A stretch of 50,614 nt of DNA from a virus. Positions within the stretch are counted from its first letter, which is position 1, and every line of letters starts with the position of its first letter. The stretch covers positions 1 through 50,614 of the IMG/VR virus record IMGVR_UViG_3300010885_040388. One strand, given 5' to 3'. The position numbers were made by a program, and so were the translations under genes. The notes beneath the pieces are model-generated. The model was not told where the DNA came from. It worked only from the letters and a program-made list of their open reading frames with translations, and searched no databases. This document shows positions 40,904 through 48,858 of this stretch, piece by piece.

Positions 40904-41653
40904 ATGCCATATAAGGTTGGAGCCAAAGGCTCTTATGGATGTTCAGGATACCCTGCTGTAAAAGAGGGTGGAGAAGTAATGGGATGCCATAAGACAGCAA
41001 AAGAAGCTGCAGGACAGATTTATGCTATTAACCGTTCTGAAGGAAATATAGGTAAAGCTATGACTTCTTTTAAAGAGGGCGATTTCGTTATTGTTTCTTG
41101 TGAAGATGAAATACATGTTGGTCGTGTTGAATATGTAATGACTACTGGCGCTTCAGGAATTCCTGGATCTGAATATTATCTTGAAACATCACCAGATAAG
41201 CCAGCACTGGTTGTAAGAACTTTAGAATTTGAGTCAGACGGACAGTACTGGGAAGAAACAATGTATTTGGTTTCAGTTGCTGCAGAAGAAGCAACAAAAA
41301 TTGCACCATTGCCATTAGATGCAGAAGCAATGATTGTTGATGGACAACTAGTTGCAGAACCAGATACAGTGCCATCTATGGATGCATACGATAATGCAGT
41401 TGGTAAAGCAGAAAAACCAAACTATGCAGAAATAATTAAACCAAGATCTGGTGGATCAAAACCTTCAAATCCAAAGTTGTATGCAGCAGTAGTTCAAGCA
41501 GCAAAAGATAAGTTTGATGTTTATCCTTCTGCCGTTGCAAATGCTTGGGTTGTGCAAGAATACAAGCGTCGTGGTGGAACCTATAGTTCTGAAAAATCAA
41601 TTAGTTTAGATCTTTGGAGTGGGAAGTTTGATCCAAGAAAGTTTAATAAATAA
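40904..41653 (+). CDS. Hypothetical phage protein with N-terminal Cys/His motif (249 aa)
   Basis: Residues 8-45 carry KGSYGCSGYPAVKEGG, then VMGCHKTAKEAAGQIYAI, a pattern I associate with actinophage proteins near the capsid protease, though no protease domain is present here. A beta-barrel-like middle (EGDFVIVSCEDEIHVGRVEY) and a helical C-terminus (LYAAVVQAAKDKFDVYPSAV) follow. It may be virion-associated. It couples to the next gene by TAATG. Confidence 0.55.
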   Translation: MPYKVGAKGSYGCSGYPAVKEGGEVMGCHKTAKEAAGQIYAINRSEGNIGKAMTSFKEGDFVIVSCEDEIHVGRVEYVMTTGASGIPGSEYYLETSPDKPALVVRTLEFESDGQYWEETMYLVSVAAEEATKIAPLPLDAEAMIVDGQLVAEPDTVPSMDAYDNAVGKAEKPNYAEIIKPRSGGSKPSNPKLYAAVVQAAKDKFDVYPSAVANAWVVQEYKRRGGTYSSEKSISLDLWSGKFDPRKFNK

Positions 41654-42009
41654 TGGCTGATACATACAAACCAAATGATGGCATGAAATCTGCAGCACGT
41701 CGTGCTTTGAAGTGGAAAGAAGATGGAAAGGCTACTGGAGCTGGAACACCTGTAGGTTGGGGTCGTGCAACAGACATAGTTAATGGATCTTCAATGTCTC
41801 TTGATACTGTTAAGAGAATGTATTCATTTTTCTCTCGTCATGAAGTTGATAAAAAAGGAAAAGGCTTTTACGATGGTCCAGAATTTCCTTCTAACGGAAG
41901 AATAATGTGGGATGCCTGGGGTGGAGATGCAGGATTTTCATGGAGCCGTGCCATTGTTGAAAGAGAAAAGAAGTTTTGGCAAAGCAGCCCATTTAATTTT
42001 AAAGGGTAA
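41653..42009 (+). CDS. Conserved phage protein (118 aa)
   Basis: The pattern SAARRALKWKEDGKATG, VGWGRATDIVNG, then FFSRHEV and NGRIMWDAWGGDAGFSW is familiar from phage proteins close to head genes, unnamed as far as I know. Together with the previous gene it may be a displaced pair of head-associated proteins. Confidence 0.6.
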   Translation: MADTYKPNDGMKSAARRALKWKEDGKATGAGTPVGWGRATDIVNGSSMSLDTVKRMYSFFSRHEVDKKGKGFYDGPEFPSNGRIMWDAWGGDAGFSWSRAIVEREKKFWQSSPFNFKG

Positions 42010-42012
42010 AAG

Positions 42013-42432
42013 ATGATACTAGCCTTAACTATTGGCTTGACATTCATAGCCGTATCGTCTATACTTATAATAGTAGTAAAAAAGCGTAAAAAGTATTTTT
42101 CTAAACTTGTTTATACTCAAAGTAGTATTCATCAAATAGTAAAAAACTTTTTGCCAAAAGATCTTTTTGAAGTACCTAAAATGCTTTCTCAATCAAGAAA
42201 ACATGTTCGTGACAATAGTGTTAAGGTACTGATAATAGAAGATAGCGCATACTGGGTACATAAAAATATGTTTTATGTAGCAGACGCAGTAGATGGGGAA
42301 GTAGACTCAGACACTGTTAGGCCAGTTGACACAAACAATATGTCAAAGCGGGATATTGATAAGATGCTATTCATACTGGATAGCTTAAAGAATGGAAATT
42401 CTGATGATAGTAGCAGTACATGGAACGGCTGA
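42013..42432 (+). CDS. Membrane-anchored hypothetical protein (139 aa)
   Basis: One N-terminal transmembrane helix (LALTIGLTFIAVSSILIIVV) followed by KKRKK and a soluble domain of about 110 residues. It overlaps the next gene by 41 bases. Unknown function; inside-facing by the positive-inside rule. Confidence 0.6.
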   Translation: MILALTIGLTFIAVSSILIIVVKKRKKYFSKLVYTQSSIHQIVKNFLPKDLFEVPKMLSQSRKHVRDNSVKVLIIEDSAYWVHKNMFYVADAVDGEVDSDTVRPVDTNNMSKRDIDKMLFILDSLKNGNSDDSSSTWNG

Positions 42433-42754
42433 CTTTAATAGTTATCAAGTCTTTCTTCGTGCTATGAGCGTCGCTCTTTCTGGAATGCAGGATGGAGATA
42501 AAGAATTTACCGTTTATTCTGCTGGTCCAGCTTCAGTAAATTCTTTTGTTTCTGAGTTTTGCAATCTATCAGAAAGAGGCATGAAGTCTCGTGGAAGAAA
42601 GATCAGGTTCTATAAGGTACCTGCTTCCTGGGTTGAAGAAAACATATCTAGTGTAAACTACCTTGCATTTTTGGGTAAGCCAAAGCAGGCTATATCAAGA
42701 CTTGTTACAACTGCAGAAAAAAATAATGTTGAAGTCGGAATTTTTAGATACTAA
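42392..42754 (+). CDS. SLOG-like nucleotide-binding protein (120 aa)
   Basis: VAVHGTADFNSYQVFLRAM resembles the start of SLOG/YspA-type Rossmann proteins, and VYSAGPASVNSFVSEFC sits where the glycine-rich ligand loop should be. SLOG proteins bind or make nucleotide-derived signals. Start could instead be ATG 42404. The glycine loop is weak, so the family call is tentative. Confidence 0.5.
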   Translation: MEILMIVAVHGTADFNSYQVFLRAMSVALSGMQDGDKEFTVYSAGPASVNSFVSEFCNLSERGMKSRGRKIRFYKVPASWVEENISSVNYLAFLGKPKQAISRLVTTAEKNNVEVGIFRY

Positions 42755-42764
42755 GGGGTAAAAA

Positions 42765-42974
42765 ATGATTGTAAAAGATTTAAAAACAATGGAAAAGATT
42801 GTAGCCAAGAACTATAACTTACATTGGGATGGTTGGACAGTTGTAGAAACCAAGCAGTCTGATGTTGCCAAGACTGCTGTTAATGGAATTCGTCGTAATG
42901 GTAAATGGTTTTTGGCAAAAACATTTGTACCTGATCGTAATGGCTGGGATATTCCAAATAGATATAAGGAATAA
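42765..42974 (+). CDS. Hypothetical protein (69 aa)
   Basis: Short protein with Trp-rich ending (WDGWTVVETKQSD, RNGWDIPNRYKE). Weak GGGGT site before the ATG. It directly precedes whiB. I recall unnamed relatives in phages; no function is known to me. Confidence 0.6.
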   Translation: MIVKDLKTMEKIVAKNYNLHWDGWTVVETKQSDVAKTAVNGIRRNGKWFLAKTFVPDRNGWDIPNRYKE

Positions 42975-42976
42975 AT

Positions 42977-43264
42977 ATGGAGCAACACTTATGGAAAGAT
43001 AAAAGTGCTTGTTTTGGCTCAGATACAAACTTATTTTTTGACAGGTATGAGGACGATGAGCTTATTAGACCAATGATAGACAGCCTATGCCAATCATGTC
43101 CAGTTCAAAAAATATGTTTTGCTAACGGTGTATCTAGCAAAGAGTGGGGTGTCTGGGGTGGTATATACTTAGAGAATGGTGAAATATCACGGGAGTTTGG
43201 TAAGCACAGGACAAAAGAAAAATGGGGTGAGATGTGGAAATCTCTAACAACGGAGAAGACGTAA
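42977..43264 (+). CDS. whiB: WhiB-family iron-sulfur transcription regulator
   Basis: 95 residues with the four cluster cysteines C12, C38, C41, C47 (CQSCPVQKIC) and the GVWGG turn at 58-62, then a basic C-terminus (GKHRTKEKWG). WhiB proteins occur only in actinobacteria and their phages; they bind a 4Fe-4S cluster and the main sigma factor. A phage copy probably redirects host transcription or excludes other phages, as reported for mycobacteriophage TM4 WhiB. Weak ribosome site. Confidence 0.92.
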   Translation: MEQHLWKDKSACFGSDTNLFFDRYEDDELIRPMIDSLCQSCPVQKICFANGVSSKEWGVWGGIYLENGEISREFGKHRTKEKWGEMWKSLTTEKT

Positions 43265-43533
43265 CTAGCTTTGAATCAATGTGTGCCATCCTTGGGGAAC
43301 TATGGATGGACTATAAGCTTGATAAATATTTTAAAGATTTTATTGAGTACAATGACATTGGGTTGCCAATTGCATTTTTAGTTGACAATGAATTAGTTGA
43401 GCCAACAGTCTTAGCAAAACAATATGTTTATGAAACATGGGACATTTTTCTTGCAGCCTTAGAAGTAAAAGAAGATATTGGCTGGGAATCATTAGAAGCT
43501 TTATTTCATTATGTAGATAAGAAAGATAATTAA
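43234..43533 (+). CDS. Hypothetical protein (99 aa), GTG start
   Basis: GTG at 43234 overlaps whiB by 31 bases, with GGGGTGAG before it. Acidic and helical (SFESMCAILGELWMDYKLDK). Coupled to whiB, so it may work with it, but no motif supports that. Confidence 0.6.
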   Translation: MEISNNGEDVTSFESMCAILGELWMDYKLDKYFKDFIEYNDIGLPIAFLVDNELVEPTVLAKQYVYETWDIFLAALEVKEDIGWESLEALFHYVDKKDN

Positions 43534-43535
43534 TA

Positions 43536-43766
43536 ATGTATACAGACTCAATGCGTAGAGCTTTTCATGCTGTACAAGCACCTAAAGGTTTTTCTGTACA
43601 GCTTATTGACAATGAACACTTTCTTACTGTAAAATTAGATGAAAAACAATTTATTCGTTTAACGCATGATGAAAAAATAGCAGCACTACAATATGTTGTT
43701 CAACTAAAGAATGCATTAGAAATGGAAGGCGCAATTGTGCTAGTAACAAGAGAGGCATTGGTATAA
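43536..43766 (+). CDS. Hypothetical protein (76 aa)
   Basis: Small alpha/beta protein (FSVQLIDNEHFLTVKLDEKQF). Three bases after the previous stop. Its stop codon is within the next -10 box. Unknown. Confidence 0.6.
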   Translation: MYTDSMRRAFHAVQAPKGFSVQLIDNEHFLTVKLDEKQFIRLTHDEKIAALQYVVQLKNALEMEGAIVLVTREALV

Positions 43767-43767
43767 A
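43759..43767 (+). promoter_or_regulatory. Possible extended -10 promoter for 43775 gene
   Basis: TGGTATAAA 7 bases before ATG 43775; no ribosome site, so a leaderless start. Weaker match than the others. Confidence 0.35.
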
Positions 43768-43774
43768 ATATATT

Positions 43775-44173
43775 ATGGAAACTATTATAATTCTTGGATC
43801 TTTGCTTTTTATTTCATTGTTTGCCCTGTTAATACTAAATGCCAAGCTTAAAGCATTAAAAAATCATATTAAAAAACTTGCTGCAGCATATTCAAAAATT
43901 GAAATTTTAATGTCATCTAAGACTAAGTTAGATAATGATGCTCATCAAGAAAGCTTTATTAAGTTTCTATCTGATTCTCGTGACTCAGCGTTTGACTATA
44001 TTCAAGAAGTTCAGTCTGGCATAGGTGATTTTGTATCAGAAGTTGATCCACTCATTAACTATTTTGATGAGTACGGTGACATAATGGGCATGATCCCCAA
44101 TTATGATGGAATGAAAAAAATGTCTGTTGAATTTAAGAAACTAAAAAAACTATTACCAGAAGAATCTGAATGA
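43775..44173 (+). CDS. Membrane-anchored coiled-coil protein (132 aa)
   Basis: N-terminal transmembrane helix (IIILGSLLFISLFALLIL) followed by a helical domain with heptads (LKALKNHIKKLAAAYSKIEIL) and a Lys-rich end. No ribosome site; a -10 box lies just before. The layout resembles phage spanin-like or anchoring proteins, but no lipobox or second helix is seen. Confidence 0.55.
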   Translation: METIIILGSLLFISLFALLILNAKLKALKNHIKKLAAAYSKIEILMSSKTKLDNDAHQESFIKFLSDSRDSAFDYIQEVQSGIGDFVSEVDPLINYFDEYGDIMGMIPNYDGMKKMSVEFKKLKKLLPEESE

Positions 44174-44178
44174 AAGTG

Positions 44179-44187
44179 TGAGATAAT
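44179..44187 (+). promoter_or_regulatory. Extended -10 promoter giving a leaderless transcript
   Basis: TGAGATAAT ends 5 bases before ATG 44193. No ribosome site. Confidence 0.45.
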
Positions 44188-44192
44188 TTAAT

Positions 44193-45071
44193 ATGGAATT
44201 TTATTATTTTGGTGGTTACTTTGAAGAAGGATTTATATCTAGACTAGAAGATAGTGGATTTAGTGGTGTAATGTTTACACATGATTTATCACAGGGTGAT
44301 ATGTTTGCAAAAGTTGCAAGGGATATAAAATCTACAGAAAAAATTAAATACTTGGTTGCAATAAGGCCATACACAATTTCACCACAATACCTTTGTATAA
44401 TTAACAAATCTATTAACTCAATAATGAAACAAAGACTACAAATAAATTTAATTTCTGGATATCCAAAAGAAAATGAAATAGATTTTGGTGGAATATTAGG
44501 AAATGTTAATGACTTATCAAGCAAGGTTGATAGATCAAAATATCTTGTTGATTATGTAAACACCTTAAATACAATGCCAGGAAATCAGGATTACATTAAT
44601 AAATTAGATTTTTATGTATCAACAACAAATCAGTATGTATTAGAAGCAGCACAGATATATAAAAATAAAATAATTTTACCTTACAGATCCTATATAAATC
44701 AACACTGGTCTGTAGACAATAATAACCCTGATCAATTATTATCAAATAAAATAAATCTAAAAGATACAGATGCTATGATAGCAATGACCCCAGTATTTAG
44801 AAAAACAGAAGCAGAGCTAAGCCTTTTAGATGGATATGTTATAAAACCAGCATGGCGTAAAGGAGAGTTAGAGCATTCAGTAACTGATGTTGAATATTTT
44901 ACCTATGAGCAATTTGATAATTTTGTAGATAAGCTTGAAAAAGATGGAATAAAACAAATACTAATGAATGCTTGGCCACCTGAAGAAAGAGATGTGGTTA
45001 TAGAAGCTATAAAAGAATATACAAAACAAAAAAAATTAAAACAACTATTATCTATTGAGGAGAAACAATGA
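44193..45071 (+). CDS. Luciferase-like monooxygenase family protein
   Basis: 292 residues with the TIM-barrel pattern of flavin/F420-dependent luciferase-like enzymes: LEDSGFSGVMFTHDLSQGD, the strand KYLVAIRPYTISP, and RLQINLISGYPKENE. These oxidise small organic compounds with FMNH2 or F420. The active-site set cannot be confirmed by eye. It is shorter than alkanesulfonate monooxygenase (about 380). It overlaps the XapX gene by 4 bases. Could be a metabolic helper or a diverged barrel with a new role. Confidence 0.65.
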   Translation: MEFYYFGGYFEEGFISRLEDSGFSGVMFTHDLSQGDMFAKVARDIKSTEKIKYLVAIRPYTISPQYLCIINKSINSIMKQRLQINLISGYPKENEIDFGGILGNVNDLSSKVDRSKYLVDYVNTLNTMPGNQDYINKLDFYVSTTNQYVLEAAQIYKNKIILPYRSYINQHWSVDNNNPDQLLSNKINLKDTDAMIAMTPVFRKTEAELSLLDGYVIKPAWRKGELEHSVTDVEYFTYEQFDNFVDKLEKDGIKQILMNAWPPEERDVVIEAIKEYTKQKKLKQLLSIEEKQ

Positions 45072-45226
45072 AAGATATTATTCTATCAACACTAACAGGT
45101 TTTGGATGCGGTGTCGTGTTCGCAGCATTCAAATTGCCAGTACCAGCACCACCAGTTTTTGCGGGAGTCGCAGGAATTATTGGTCTATGGATTGGTTTCA
45201 CAATACTAACACGAGTTATATCCTAG
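45068..45226 (+). CDS. XapX-domain membrane protein (52 aa)
   Basis: ATG at 45068 with GAGGAG before it. Two short hydrophobic segments joined by KLPVPAPPVFAGVAGIIGL, the signature of the XapX family (DUF1427). The stop overlaps the next AGGAGG ribosome site. Function unknown; next to a holin-like gene. Confidence 0.75.
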   Translation: MKDIILSTLTGFGCGVVFAAFKLPVPAPPVFAGVAGIIGLWIGFTILTRVIS

Positions 45227-45236
45227 GAGGAATAAA

Positions 45237-45518
45237 ATGAATACAGAACAACTAAAGGCACTACTAGCATCATACGGAAGATCAGTGCTTGCATCAGGAC
45301 TTGCCCTATACATGGCAGGAGTTACAGATCCAAAGGATCTATGGACAGCACTAGTTGCTGCAATCGCTCCAGTGGCTATTAGAGCAATCAATCCTAACGA
45401 CAAGGCGTTTGGTGTATTGCCAGATGCTAAGGCCGTAGATCAGGCTCTGAAGGCTGCTAAGGCACCTGCTAAGAAGGCTGCTAAGAAGGCTGCTGCAAAG
45501 AAGACTGCTGTAAAGTAG
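45237..45518 (+). CDS. Holin-like membrane protein with Lys/Ala tail (93 aa)
   Basis: TAGGAGG site 6 bases before the ATG. Hydrophobic part SYGRSVLASGLALYMAG, then WTALVAAIAPVAIRAINP, resembling holin-like proteins of other actinophages. The C-terminus is a run of KAAKKA-type repeats, like H1 histone tails. A terminator follows. With the XapX protein it forms the second holin candidate pair. Confidence 0.65.
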   Translation: MNTEQLKALLASYGRSVLASGLALYMAGVTDPKDLWTALVAAIAPVAIRAINPNDKAFGVLPDAKAVDQALKAAKAPAKKAAKKAAAKKTAVK

Positions 45519-45527
45519 TTATATTAT

Positions 45528-45563
45528 GGAGGGCCAGCCTAGCAATAGGCTGGTCTTCTTTTT
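45528..45563 (+). terminator. Rho-independent terminator
   Basis: GGCCAGCCTA / TAGGCTGGTC stem (one G-U) closed by a GCAA tetraloop, followed by a T-rich run. It ends the holin-like operon. Confidence 0.9.
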
Positions 45564-45564
45564 A

Positions 45565-45573
45565 TGCTATTAT
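45565..45573 (+). promoter_or_regulatory. Extended -10 promoter for 45582 gene
   Basis: TGCTATTAT right after the terminator, 8 bases before ATG 45582, no ribosome site: near-leaderless. Confidence 0.5.
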
Positions 45574-45581
45574 AGATTAAT

Positions 45582-46268
45582 ATGTCAAATACAGCTTTAA
45601 TAATGTGTACCTATATAAGGTTGGAAAACCTTAAGCTTACTTTGGGCTGCATAAACAATCAAACAGATAAAGACTTTGATTTTTATATTGTTGATAATTC
45701 AAATCAAAATGAAAGACTTTTGCGCTATTTAGATAAGTATGGTGGTGGTTTAAATATATCAATTAATGAATACAAAAATGATTTTAAACAGTTTGCTAGA
45801 TTTTTGTTAGCAAGAGATCTTGCTGAACAAGGGTATGAAAAAATAATATTTATTGATGATGATGAAATTATTCCAAACACTTTTATAGAAGAATGTCATA
45901 AACAATATGAGCCTAATGTAGTAAAATCTTTTTGGGCACACCGAATTAATGCAAGATATAAAAGAAAGATTAAGATTGTCGGCGATGAACTAGGCAACTA
46001 TGCTGGAACTGGTGGACTTATTTGTGAGTCTAAGCTGTTTTTAAATGAGGACTTCTTTGATTGCCCTGAAGAGTACTGGATTATTGACGATCTCTGGTTA
46101 TCTTATTATATATTAAAGTTTACAGACTATAAAATTAAAGAGCTTAGAACATACATTAAATTTAGAAATGATCAAAAAGCAACCTTCATGACTCTTGGAA
46201 ATTTAAAACAAAAATTCTCAGAAGAGTTTATCCTTCCAGAATCCGAAGGTATTGATTCTTTAGAATAG
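45582..46268 (+). CDS. Glycosyltransferase family 2-like
   Basis: 228 residues. GT-A fold: ALIMCTYIRLENLKLTL, FYIVDNSNQNE, and the metal site FIDDDE (D92-D94), then WIIDDLWLSYY. It transfers a sugar from a nucleotide-sugar to an acceptor, probably wall or capsular polysaccharide or a virion glycan. It is convergent with the next operon and the two 3' ends overlap by 41 bases. Confidence 0.82.
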   Translation: MSNTALIMCTYIRLENLKLTLGCINNQTDKDFDFYIVDNSNQNERLLRYLDKYGGGLNISINEYKNDFKQFARFLLARDLAEQGYEKIIFIDDDEIIPNTFIEECHKQYEPNVVKSFWAHRINARYKRKIKIVGDELGNYAGTGGLICESKLFLNEDFFDCPEEYWIIDDLWLSYYILKFTDYKIKELRTYIKFRNDQKATFMTLGNLKQKFSEEFILPESEGIDSLE

Positions 46269-47259
46269 ATGGATCAAAGTTTTCAAACCCAATAGTTGCA
46301 GCTTTTTCTTTTTCTGCTTTTTTATCACTGTTAACATAGTTATCAATTCTTTTAGCAAGCTCTTTGGGATCAGCCTCATATACATCTAATTTAACTCTTG
46401 TCATAAGTGTGTTTATTTTTCTTGAAGGAATTAGCCAATCGTTTGGAAGAATTTCATTATTTGGTGATATGTCAGTCATAAAGACTGGTAGACCACTCAT
46501 AAGCGCCTCATTCATTGGCAAGCATAAGCCAGCATATCTTCTTGGAAGAACCATAGCGTCAAAGCCCTCATACATTGAAGACCTGCTATCATTATCGCTT
46601 ATGTCAATAGTAAGTCTGGGATCTTTGCAATTAACTTTAAGTTCCGTTTGACTTCTAACAACTAACTCATAGTCAGCTGTTGAATGCTCAAGCATATCAA
46701 TAACAGTTTGAGTGCCATTCCTATCCTGAGAAGCTGCCTTGCCACCAATATGAAGAATTCTTTTATGATCTTTTCCAAGATTATTATCTCTTACAGAAGC
46801 AAACTCAGATGAGTCAATCGGCGGCGGTAAATGAATAACATTGGTATCATTACTAAACTTACTAATAACCTCATCTATCTTCCAATAACTAGGGGCAATC
46901 ATATAGGTTGGCAAAGGCATATCTGGTCTATTTAAATGATCAAGAAACTCATAGTTATACTGCATCAACGTTTTAACGTTACGTCTCTGTGAAAGGTGAA
47001 TAAAATGTGGATGGTAAAAGGTTTCGCATGTAAGTACAGAATTTAGTCCATCCATAAATCTAGAAACCTCTTGTTTAGTTGGAAAACCATCTGTCATTAT
47101 TACGTTATAGCCATCATACCACTCAGGATATTGTTTATTATTGTTGAAGCTTGAGGAATTAATTAAAAGAATCTTATCTGGATTTAGCATTTTAACCAGA
47201 TCTCTTGTCTGATTGCCCAATCCACTATTATCACATCTTGCAATTATTCCAAATGTCAC
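46228..47259 (-). CDS. GT-B glycosyltransferase (GT4-like)
   Basis: About 343 residues. Starts FGIIARCDNSGLGNQT, the sugar-nucleotide loop of GT4 enzymes; the C-domain has RILHIGGKAASQDRNG and PRRYAGLCLPMNEALMSGLP with the family's E-x7-E type site. The GTG at 47259 makes a 4-base GTGA overlap with the upstream gene; ATG at 47274 is the alternative. Last gene of the minus-strand operon. Confidence 0.8.
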   Translation of the reverse strand: MTFGIIARCDNSGLGNQTRDLVKMLNPDKILLINSSSFNNNKQYPEWYDGYNVIMTDGFPTKQEVSRFMDGLNSVLTCETFYHPHFIHLSQRRNVKTLMQYNYEFLDHLNRPDMPLPTYMIAPSYWKIDEVISKFSNDTNVIHLPPPIDSSEFASVRDNNLGKDHKRILHIGGKAASQDRNGTQTVIDMLEHSTADYELVVRSQTELKVNCKDPRLTIDISDNDSRSSMYEGFDAMVLPRRYAGLCLPMNEALMSGLPVFMTDISPNNEILPNDWLIPSRKINTLMTRVKLDVYEADPKELAKRIDNYVNSDKKAEKEKAATIGFENFDPSILKNQYLRILEG

Positions 47260-48017
47260 TCTGTATATCCCCAAGTATCATCATCCTGTGTAAACTTTCT
47301 TGTACCATCACGACCATCTAAATGATAAGATCGTTTTATATTTCCTTCAGGATGATAGATCCAAAGTTTATGTGTGTCCCAACCTTCCTGACTAAAACTA
47401 TCGTAAGGAAAAATATCATCTTGAACCTTACCGTGAAATCTATCTTCAATAAAACTTATTGGTTTACAGAAAGGTAAGACAACATCTTTATAATATTTTA
47501 CAGTACTTAAGTGAGGTCTTTGACTCCATTGAGATGTTTTCATGAAGCCATCTTCAAGTCCAAGCATTAAATGATTATGTGGTTCTGGTATTGTTGCTTC
47601 ATGATGAAAACGAATTGTGTTAGCCCGTTTTTGTTCAATAAGATCAATACACCTTTCCCAATCAATCGGCACATCTGGTGTTAATGGAGCATCACCCTCA
47701 ACATAAATCATAAGTGGTGTTTGGATTTCATCAATAGTATTACGCATCATTGTGGTTTGATGACTATGTTTGTCAAAGATTATTGGCAATACATTTTTAT
47801 ACTCATGTAAACATTTCCAAAGAATTCTATTCTTGTACTCATCATAATCTGGTTTCCTGTGTGTTTGTTCTTTTCTTAAACCATCAATTTGTATAATGAT
47901 TTCATTTTCTGGAAAGTGTACCCTAATAGACTTAATGGTTTCATCTATCATTTCAGTATTTGGATGGGCTGGTATTATAGATGTTGCAAGTATAATTGTT
48001 ATATCTTTTTTATTCAT
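47256..48017 (-). CDS. GT-A glycosyltransferase-like protein
   Basis: 253 residues. ITIILATSIIPAHPNTEMID opens a GT-A-like fold, with an IQIDG turn and YVEGDAP in the place of the DxD metal site. The C-terminal half is rich in His and aromatic residues. It overlaps the exostosin-like gene upstream by 8 bases. Acceptor unknown. Confidence 0.7.
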   Translation of the reverse strand: MNKKDITIILATSIIPAHPNTEMIDETIKSIRVHFPENEIIIQIDGLRKEQTHRKPDYDEYKNRILWKCLHEYKNVLPIIFDKHSHQTTMMRNTIDEIQTPLMIYVEGDAPLTPDVPIDWERCIDLIEQKRANTIRFHHEATIPEPHNHLMLGLEDGFMKTSQWSQRPHLSTVKYYKDVVLPFCKPISFIEDRFHGKVQDDIFPYDSFSQEGWDTHKLWIYHPEGNIKRSYHLDGRDGTRKFTQDDDTWGYTE

Positions 48018-48858
48018 TCACTTGCCTCATAATCTTAATGCCTAAGTCTCTCTTATATTTAATCCACCAGGATACTACAGTATGCATATTTTCAGGGTAA
48101 TTATTTAACAACTCTGGAACTAGCTCATGTAGCTCAGACCAATCAGTAACACTTCTAACAGGTATATCATAGCCAAATACATCTTGATAGAAATTTCTAC
48201 TATTTCCCTTAGAGTCTACACTATCTGAAATTGGCAGGCATAGCATCTCTATAGCCTCAAAGAATCTAAAGGTGTCAATCGTTGCGGCCCCAGCAGGCGC
48301 AGGAGCGATCTTAGCACTGGACAAGGACTTATAGTAGTCTTTAGGTTCTCCGCCCTGTGCAAAGCCTGCTGTAAGGGTAAAAAGGGCATTTGGCATGTCT
48401 GGCATAACCTTTGCTATCTGTTGTCTTCTTGGATGTGTTATTTGACCACTAAAATATACTTCATAGTCTTTTGACGGATAATCTGGTACCAACTTCTTTA
48501 GATGTTGTGGAACACCTATTGGTAGTTTATTTAAATGTTTGTGTTGTTCATAGGGGTATTGAACCCATATCTCAGCATTAGGATGATTAATCTTTGTTAT
48601 ATCAAAACTACCTTGCTCATCTCCATTAATAAATAAAACAAGCCTTGATATATTTTGTATTTCTTTATTAATATATTTTTCATGTCCAAGATTTTGTGGT
48701 CCAGGAACAATAACAAAAGCACGTTCTTCTTTTGGCAAAGATGTAACTTTAATTTCTTCTATATCATACTTAGTAAAAATTTCTTTTAATAGGCCATAGT
48801 CCCACTTATCGGCAGCACAATCATTTTTATTAAAAGAAAGAAGATATGCTTTTATCAT
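48010..48858 (-). CDS. Exostosin-like (GT47-type) glycosyltransferase
   Basis: 282 residues. YFSGQITHPRRQQ, then DYYKSLSSAKIAPAPAG and FRFFEAIEMLCLPI follow the C-terminal exostosin pattern. It would add a sugar to the same glycan as its neighbours. It overlaps the fusion gene upstream by ATGA. Confidence 0.75.
   Translation of the reverse strand: MIKAYLLSFNKNDCAADKWDYGLLKEIFTKYDIEEIKVTSLPKEERAFVIVPGPQNLGHEKYINKEIQNISRLVLFINGDEQGSFDITKINHPNAEIWVQYPYEQHKHLNKLPIGVPQHLKKLVPDYPSKDYEVYFSGQITHPRRQQIAKVMPDMPNALFTLTAGFAQGGEPKDYYKSLSSAKIAPAPAGAATIDTFRFFEAIEMLCLPISDSVDSKGNSRNFYQDVFGYDIPVRSVTDWSELHELVPELLNNYPENMHTVVSWWIKYKRDLGIKIMRQVNE

Noticed and set aside
45440-45518. Lys/Ala codon repeats in the 45237 gene as a mobile or regulatory repeat
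   Set aside because: They are imperfect in-frame KAAKKA codons, like the tail of the endolysin, and fit a basic protein tail.
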